Source: Timema cristinae
Lineage: Eukaryota > Arthropoda > Insecta > Phasmatodea > Timematidae
Assembly (NCBI GenBank): GCA_039000515.1
Contig: JBCFYV010000024.1
Location: forward strand, 18,845,541-18,909,540
Reading direction: 5' to 3'
Length of the DNA: 64,000 bases
Position 1 is the first letter of the stretch. Each line of letters begins with the position of its first letter. Of the stretch, positions 46,701-56,400 are shown in pieces. Both the position numbers and the translations under genes were made by a program. A model generated the notes under the pieces. The model had not been told where the DNA came from. It was given only the letters and a program-made list of their open reading frames with translations, and made no database searches.

Positions 46701-49700
46701 ACTTAACATATATCATGTGTATACTTTAAAATAAAATTCAAAATAAGTGACAAAATATGACACATTTCACTATTTCATCGGGAGGTTATGAGATTGTAAA
46801 TTATCTTTTAAAGGAGAATTTTTTCCTTCACTTAGAACAAAGAAATTAAATGTAAAGACAAATATTATCAGAGGATTATTCATAGAGTATAAAAAATTAC
46901 TATTCAACTGACCTGTATATCTGCAAGGTTTAACGTTTGATTGCTTTTAGAAGAATTAGCATCTTGTGATGTGCTGTCATTGGATATTTCTGTTCTTTCT
47001 AGTTCAGCCTAAAAATATGATCAAAATATTTTCAAGAAAGAAACATTAAAAACTAGTCTAGTTACATTTTTGAGTTGTATTGATTATCTAGTAAATTATC
47101 ACAAAATAATATACAATGAAATCTCTTAATAGCAGACACCTTCTGGGACCAAAAAATTTTCCGTTAATAAGAAGTGTCCGTTATTTAGAAAAATAATTTT
47201 AAAATGTTTAAACATCATGCACCTTGAACACAGTTTAACTTATTTAATGGGTCTATATACTGTGGATATTAACTAAAACAATATTCATAATTAATGCACT
47301 GTGCAGTATTGTATGCGGGATGAAAAAATATATTGTATGTACGTATCATACTGTAAATGACCTATATGACGAAAAGTAGAGAAAATAAATGTAATTGTGT
47401 CTAATTCAAAACTTTTCCAGCCAACCAGCAGAAGCCTTAAAGTCACTTAAACCCAACTCTTTAGCAATTTCCAATGCCTTTTCAAAAATTAATATCCCAT
47501 ACAAAATAATGGTATTAGCTCTAGGCCGACAGAACCATTCAAATGTCACATTATCCACAGCTTGTCCTTGCACTTTTGGAAATGCTTTTTTACCTCATTG
47601 GTTTTCATTTTTGGCCCAAGATTTAAATTTTTGTTTTTATGTTTCAGGGTGTCACTGATTTGGGTTTTCTCATACTACCAAAAGCTAAACACATTAATAG
47701 AAAAATAATTATAGACTGTACCAAATTTTAAATAGATGGAAAACAATAACTTTTCTCTAAATTTAATAAAGACATAGGTCTATAAAAATAGTAATCTAAC
47801 TTTATTGTCACTTACTTCATTCCCCTTGGTTTATTGGTTGGATTCAGTATATTTTTTATTATGACTTGAACAGGAATTTAAGCGCTAAGGTGGATGGGAG
47901 ATGAACTAATAGCTATCAGCGGGCATTTTAGTGCAAAACTGTAATTATAAGTGGAAGTGCTTAAAGTATTAAAAGGTAGTTAAAAATCTTAAAAGAATTA
48001 TTACAAATGACGGTTTTAGAGCAACTCCACTAAGATTTTTAAATATTGAAAATTAAATAAAACAACATTGTATTTCATAGACAGTAGCGCTAATGCATTT
48101 GTAAGGGAAGTTAACATTGTATCCCCTTGCCCCTATAGAGATCCCAACCCATGGGCACGACTATCTTTAAGCTAGATATTTCACGCCCTAGTGGTCTTTA
48201 CAGCCATTCTTCACAACCATTTCAAAAATAAATGCTGAAACATGAAAATTCCAGGCCTTGAACAGACACACATTAAATTCCAGGTCTTTCAAGGACTGTA
48301 TGAACCTTGTATATTTTACTTAGAGCTACACAAAGACCTCCCACATGCATTGTTTACCGGCACAAATTTTTAGATGTAGGTCTAATAGACACTTACTAAA
48401 ACATAAGACAATATCCTTTACAATAAAGGAAATGGTCTCAAAATGCTGGATGACAAAACATATTTTAATAGGACTACATTGAGAAGCTACAACTGAACCA
48501 ATATCTTACTACTAACCACAGTCAATCCTAATAATTTAGATTTTTCCTTTTTTTTTTGTGATATCATCATCAATTGTTTTCAGTCTTTTGGTAGAGATTT
48601 CAATCATAACAGATGCTAAAGATGCTTCACTAACAGCTTTATTTTCAGTGCTTTATGCAACCTTTTCTTCCCTTCGTCTAATAGCTTTAGTGCAGCAGTC
48701 TTTTCTTTGAATGTGCTTTTGCTAGAAATACTTTGTTCTTTTTATGCCTTAGATATCTCTGAAATTTTTTATTTTTTTTTATATTCAAGTCTTTGCTTTT
48801 CCAAAGTTGCTTTATATTTTCCATTAGAAACCCTTGCTGCCTTTAACAGATTTTTGGTGATAAGGATGTTTTCAATTTTTTCTTGAACTCTCGATCTTTT
48901 ACTGTTCTTATGCCTTACGTTGTTCAGAGAAAAATCTCTTTGTATATCTGAATTACCATGTGCTAGTATCAAAAGGGAAGGAATATATCTAGCCAGAAGA
49001 GGGTACATGCACTTACCCTCTAGAGATTTGATCTTGAACACTTGCGCCCAATAATAGTCAATTATGTGGAAGTTAATTTCGTCCTTTTTTTCTTTAATAA
49101 ACCACTGTCTGTAATTTCATCATACACCTGGTATGATTGCCATTCATCTAGAACTTTGTTCCTGTCATTCAGAGCACGAGGTACTTGAGTTACTAGCCGC
49201 TTATAAGAGTTGTAGCTATCATCCTTAGTGCGCATCAAACCATGAGACATTGTAGGTTTTTCAGCATTCTCTTTTTGATTTGCAGTATTTTAAAAAGCTT
49301 AGTTGTTACTTTTTTTATAAAAATAAATTACTGCTGAGTTGTACTCAAGCCTATCCCAGTCAGACATTTGAGACAAGTCAGAGTACATTTTTCTTCGGTT
49401 CCTATTTCCATTTTGTACCAAGGAAATAAGTTTTCACTGATGAAATTTATTGCTGAAAGATTACCTGAGAACACCTTCACAACATCTGGTTTCACAACTT
49501 TTCTCAACAACTTCTTTAGAAATTCACAAAGGTCATCATACAAAATATGAATAAATGGCTGTTCATTATGAAAAGTGCAAAAAAACAAAAACAAAAAAAA
49601 AACATCAGGGGCAGGAGCAACTTGTTCTTTAGCACACTAACAATTCTGTTATATTGAGTGTTATTTACATACACAGCATTTTTTTTTATCTTTTGGCATG

Positions 49701-52700
49701 AACTTTAAAAAGTAATGTAGTAAATCTTCATGTTGTTCAATGAGTATCTTCATTACTAAAGCAAGAGTAAGCCACCTAGAGTTTATAAACTGCAAAAAGT
49801 AGTTCTCTGATACATACAAAAATTCTTGAGAATTTTTAAAACCCTGTCTCCTGGCAGCAGATAGTTTGAACCACTAATATACATTGTGAGTATAATCTTC
49901 AATCACATTAAAAGGGGCTTCTTTGAGATCACTTCCAAAAGCATTTTGCACAATATGTAGGTTACAAGACCCAATGTCACTAAGTCCAGGGTAACCGAAC
50001 AATTTTACAGCACTGTCCATGTTTTTCCTAAGGGATGTTTACATTTGGACCGTTCATTGCTAGCATGACCGCTTTGGACAAATGAATCCCTTCCATTTCA
50101 AGTTGTTTGCAGATCTCTGTAAACATTGTTTCTGCCTTTGCATGACTTAAAAATACTGAAGACAAATATCAACATTGAACTGGCTGAGAAACATCAAGAC
50201 CCCAAAATTGGACATACACATCCAACTGTTTTTTCACTTGGGCTGTTGTTGTTTCATCTACACATAAAGTAAAGCTTACACCAGAACTGAGGATGATTGA
50301 TGTCAATTCCTGTACAATGAATGGTCCAAGACCGTAAGATAATAAATATGAAACTTTTGTTCTGTCCATACAAAAGTTTTTAGCAACTTTCACAAACATT
50401 GCTACAAAAAGAGCTTTCAAATCCTCACATGATGCAAAAGAAAAATTAGAATCAACAACTTTAAAAGCACATATAATTTCATCTTTGGCAGGATCATTAA
50501 CTACAACAATATCTACATTCTTAAATGATGTTCCAACAACTCCCCCTTTGCTTAAAAAAAGTTTACTCTGACTGTTGGAATATGCTACATTTGGTCTGGT
50601 ATAATTTTTTATTGTGGCACTGTGTTTTACAAGATGATCTTTCCTCCAATTCGCACATGAGAAGTTCACATTACACAACAAGCAAAAAGCTTCAGTTTCA
50701 TTTCTCCCCTTAATACACCACAAGTTTTTAGAATAGTGTAGTAAAGTATATTGTATCATTAGCAAAGCAGTTATTAAAATATGTATAAATAAATGCTTTA
50801 CTAATGGTAGTAAAGGCTTCGCAACCCACCTATGAAGCCAAGCACCCAACAACCACCCACTGTGCTTGTCGAAATACAATTAAAAAAATGTAAGGAGAAG
50901 TAATTTGACAACCATACAAAAACCACTTTCCAAATTCACTTTTCACATTGGATTTTGCTAGTGCACATCAAAAAAGTAGGAAAAGTAGAACATAAGCTGG
51001 AAGGTAGGACAAATGTAGGACATTTTACCAAAAAGTAGTACAAGTGGGAGGCAAGTAGCTACAACAACCAATCTCCCTCCACTCTACCACCTCGTGGCCA
51101 CAAACTACATTAGAAGAGAGATATTTTACAGAATAATAATTTTATTTTTATTTTCCTTTGGGCATAGGTGTGCGGTGCATGCCTATCACATGTAGAATAT
51201 ACACCAATGAACATTAAGATGTTTTTGAAATAAAATGTGAATTTATTCATGCGTTGTTTGAATCTTGCGTGGTTGGTCAACTAAAATAGGTCTACTTAAA
51301 TAAAACGGCTCAAATTTAAAAATATTGTTTATAAGGGGATTATTGTTTTAAGAACCAAAAATAACTTATAAAAAATTTTAGGTATGCTTACAACCAGAGG
51401 CATAGCTAGGGTCAATGGCGCCCAGGGTAAATAAAAAAATTGTACCCTTTTGAAAACTGTTGTTAAAATGTGGTGATGTTCTTAAATTGGTACCTACTAG
51501 AACTGGTTACTCATTATAATACCGGTTACAAATCAATAAAGACATAACACACTTTTATTGTTAAAAAAATGTAACATTTATTTTTGATATTGCTAATGAA
51601 TTTGGCACAGGGCAAGTCCTTCATTGACCTCACCTTAGTTATGCTACTGCCTAAAGCTAATAATGTAAATAATGTGGTTTGTGTCCATGACAAAATCTTT
51701 TCTATTACTTCACGTGTATTACCAAAACTTTCCCACTAAGTAGGTGCACAAAACTACCAAATTAGCAAAGTGCAGCATTTTTGATAAACATATTATGTTT
51801 GTGGTGAATGATGCACTAGCAAAATGGTTTAGTTAAAAACAAGTTTTAACCATGTCGCAAGAATATGAAAATAAAATGGTTATAGGAAAACTTCATTTTC
51901 TACACATCAATCCCAAACACTACAGTATTCAATTTTGAAACCCGATGAACAAATTTCTTAGGCCTACCCACTTTGATTGGTGTAGCAAAAATAATACTAG
52001 AGCTAGACAAGACCAGATTTAGAACTGTGGGAGCCCCGAGTCAATAAATAAGTGGAGGTCCCTAACATTAAAAAATAAAAAATACTTTTCTTTACGATGT
52101 TATGAAATTAACTTTTTCTTTATAAATTATATGATAAAAGCTCAACATTAAACATATTATCTAAATAAGGAAATATTGTCATCACAATACATTAGATTCC
52201 TTTAAAACAAAAGATGTTTCATTTGTTTTTAGTTTATCTTAATAAGGATATAAGATAATGTCAAAACTCAGAAGAAAATTAAATCATAAATTCTTTTCCC
52301 AAAAATGGCCAAAAGTTGATTTAAAAATAAATTAACAAACCAGTAAATGTTAGCCCTGAAATCATGGCTACATAATGATATGCTTAGTAGTTCAAACATA
52401 CACCACAGTGCACCATATTATAAATTAAGAGTGATGTTTAAATTTTGAAAATCAAAGTTTGAATTATTTGTTTGCCGTATGTAAGTAAACTTTAGCCATA
52501 ATTAAATAAAAATTGATATATTAAATTTTAATCAAGTTTTAACTACTTTAATATGACGACAAAAGTTATTTATTTTTTATCATTTGAATAGTTTGTAAGG
52601 ACCCTGATTTGTGGAGGCCCTTTGGCGATCACCCCTGTCACCCCCACATTTAATCCAGGCCTGGGGCTAGAAAACATAAATATTAATTTTACCTTGAACA

Positions 52701-53393
52701 ATGCATATTCTTCAGCAAAGGGATCACTCTCCTCAACCTTTTGCTTTTTAGAACAATGACCTGCGGAAGAACTTGTGGGTGTTTGCTGTTTCTCAAGACT
52801 TAGTAAATTTTCTTTAGTTAAGCTAATGAGTTCTTGAATATCTGCTTCCAGCGATACTAAATTATCTTTATCAGGACCTGGTGCTGATGCCTTAACTGCA
52901 AGTTTCACTTGTGACAACTGCAACATATTAACAATAGACATTTAAAAATCAATTTAGGTGATTACTAAAAGTTTCACGGGTGAATTCCCGAACCCAGTAG
53001 TCAAAACAACTCATCCCAAAAAAGTATGAAGTTTGGCTCCTAGTTTGGGCATCAATGCATGCCAGTTTAAAAGTTGTGTTCAAAACCAATAACTATTGAT
53101 AATGAATGCTATGTACTGACTTTTAAAATTAATACCTAATTAATAATTTTTTAATTAAACACATCAGTAGACTACTGGTAATGTTATCTTATTGAAATAC
53201 GGACTCCATTTGTAAGTCTTGAAGTGTCTCATAGAGCAGCGATTCTTAGCCGGGGGGCCTTGAAAGAATAATTAAAGATATTATTAGCTTATTACTGAAG
53301 TCAATTATCTTAAATTTTCGTTGAAAGAAAGAATTTGACGATTGTAAGCATGTGAGTAAATAATGATGATTATGATGATGATAATGATATCAC

Positions 53394-53449
<56 letters not shown>

Positions 53450-56400
53450 CAATGATATTAAGATATTGTGTATTTAATTGGTCCACGTTGGGTGTCGATT
53501 AAAACATTACAGATCAGCGATGGTCGCCGATTGAAGTGATACTGTTTAATCAACTGATAATGAACTAATTAAAGCGGTACAGTATTTTGATGATATAATT
53601 GGTATTTATAGCCCCGTGATTGAGCGCTAATTATATTGATACAGAATTATGTGTGAAATTTTAATTGAATAAATAAGACCTTTAATGTTGCACACGATTT
53701 ATTAAAGTTATTTTATATTCATCACTGAAGATATAAGTTTATATGATACAACTTAGTTGAACTACAGATTTCAGTTAGTGGCAATGTGAATTACTGCTAC
53801 TGCTATATTATACTATCGGCACTGTTAATTTGTATTGGCACTCTGTGTGTTCATACGCACAAGTAGCTTATATATGACCTACCCCTTACCCCTTGGACCA
53901 CTCGTGACCAGTGTCAGAACCAACAAATCTAAAGAGTCCTGGTGACAGGTGTTAGGAAGGCTAGCTTCCTATTGGGTAGAGGGAGCTATCGTTACTTACT
54001 TTTTTGGTAAATACTGTGAAGTTCACTTTTGAAAGAAAAAATAAGTTTTAATTGTGCAATCCTTTGACATTATTCCTGAAAAACGTTTGATTCTCCATAG
54101 AAAGGATATTTTACATACCATACTTTAAAGAAAATGCATTTCATCCATGACTTTTTTAATATATGAGGGGTCCAAATCAGTATTGTTACAATGATAATAG
54201 TGGTGATGATGATGATCATGATGATCATGATAATATTGATTATGATGATAGTAATTATGATGATAATAATGATAATAAAAATAAAATAATAATAATAACT
54301 TTATTTGGGCGTCAATACCCCTTTGTTTGGTTAAGGTCAGCGCCTTTTCTTATAATCAACCCTTAAGTACAATAGTCTATCAATTTACCAGGTTAATGGA
54401 TGGCAGGGGAGGGGAAGCAAATATAATAGAAATCAAGACAACATGGATAGTACAAATAATTCCCATCTGTTTATCATCTACATTCAAAAATTGCTACCCT
54501 TTGTTTATACTTATTTGTGTAAAAAGGGATTTTCCACAATGGTAAATATTAAAACGAAGCAGTGAAATCAACTCCGAATCTATTCTTGCAAGCAAATAGC
54601 ATTTAGTAATACAAATGAAACAAGAATAGACCAATTAGCGGAAAGTGTTCAACAGCAGAGGTCCCATTAAAAACATTTAAACTTTCAAGTTAATTTTTGT
54701 TATTTTATTTTGTTTGTTATTATAATCAGTAAATAAAGCCACTATTTAAATTAAAACATAATTATTACGCCTAATGTGTTAGTAAAAACGAGGGTGTCGT
54801 GAAAATATTTTACGATATTTAGAGGGCCACAAATAATAAAATGTTAAGAATTAAGTACTGTCATAGAGATAGAATCCATCTAAAACCACGTTTGATTGAT
54901 TCAGATTACGACAATTTAAAAATGATCTAGTTTCCAATAATGCAAAGATTCACATTGTGAATTCTTCATGTGCGGGTTAGCATTTGAACTTGAATTAATA
55001 GATTTGATTTAAGTTATGAGCACTTTAATATTATTTATCGTAACTGGGTAGAAAGTTTTAAGTGCTACTCTATTTTCCTAAACATTTGAATAATTTTTAG
55101 AATAAATTTATTTAAAAATTCAGCTCATAATCTTTATTATTTGGTCTAGTAAGATGAAAATGAATATGGAAAAAATAAGCTACCCTTCTAAGGTGGGGAT
55201 GTAGAGAACGTGATAAAAGGACAGGATTTTTGCAGTTTTTATAACAACTCTTTTCGGCTAAGATATATAAAATATTTCTCCAGTAGAAACATAGTTTAAT
55301 TTTCTTTACATATAATTAATAGAAAAAGTTGTCATTAAATTCCAGGACACCCTTGATAGAAATTCAAGAACTAATGATATTAGCATTAGAAGAAAATTAA
55401 ATAATTCTACTGGAGTAAAAGGCTGTTAATATATGTAGGGCCTAGCCTATTATATGAAAGTTAATAAATTGTTTTAGCTTTTTAAACAGCAGTTAACAAA
55501 CATTAAAAAATTGTATTTTGAAGTGCTGTTTGATGTCCAAAATATGCCCTGGGTTAGAAAAAATTAAGGTCCATGTTATTTTTTATGTAGTTTAAGGTAC
55601 CTGTCTTGCAAGAATATAGATGGAAAATGAGGAGGGGAGAGAAAGAGATAGTTTCGGTTTGACTCCACCCTATCCATCAACTAGACGGGGTGAAAAGGGG
55701 GGTAGGTAGTCCCTTGTGATATATCATTGTAGTTTTTCCTCATTCTCTCTATACATTTATTATTTTGAAACACTAAATTGGGCTTTAATGTGTATTACAT
55801 TATCTAACGGTTGTGACAGCTGTAATCGGTTTAGTTTGGATGGATTATTGTTTAAAGTTCCATTGTGTATTTTCATTGCGTAGGTTAGTCTAGATATTCA
55901 AAATTTGTTTAAACAAGCTAAAAAGATAATAGTGTATCATTTGCAAAAAAGTTGTCGAAAATCATTGCATATTTGTAAACAATAACTCTTTGGCATGTAG
56001 TTTTTTTTTTATCTGTTCCATTTGTTCTCAAACATGTCTAAGAAACATCTCCAACAAACATCCGATTTCTTTGACCAGGTTATTTTTTTTTTATTTTGGC
56101 AAAAGAGCTTTCATTTTTTTATTTACATATGTGTACACTTCCAGTACTAATTTGTTAAGGTAGGTTTTCTTTGAAGGTTGTTATTTTTGAAATAAAATAC
56201 TTATAGAGGCTTACTCTGTATGATAGGTACTATTCTCGATTTTCCTTAATTTTGTTGTGCGCTGCTTATGAATAATGAGAAATCCCGCACAGTGTTGACC
56301 ATGACCCACTGTGGTATAAGAATTATATAAGGCCCCTCCTAACCTCACAGAAATGGTTTAGAACTAGAGTCGATTCCGTACACATTTTTTTGTCTAAGGT

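Noticed and set aside
54163..54366. Asp/Asn-rich open frame
   Set aside because: Encoded by a (GAT)n/(AAT)n microsatellite.
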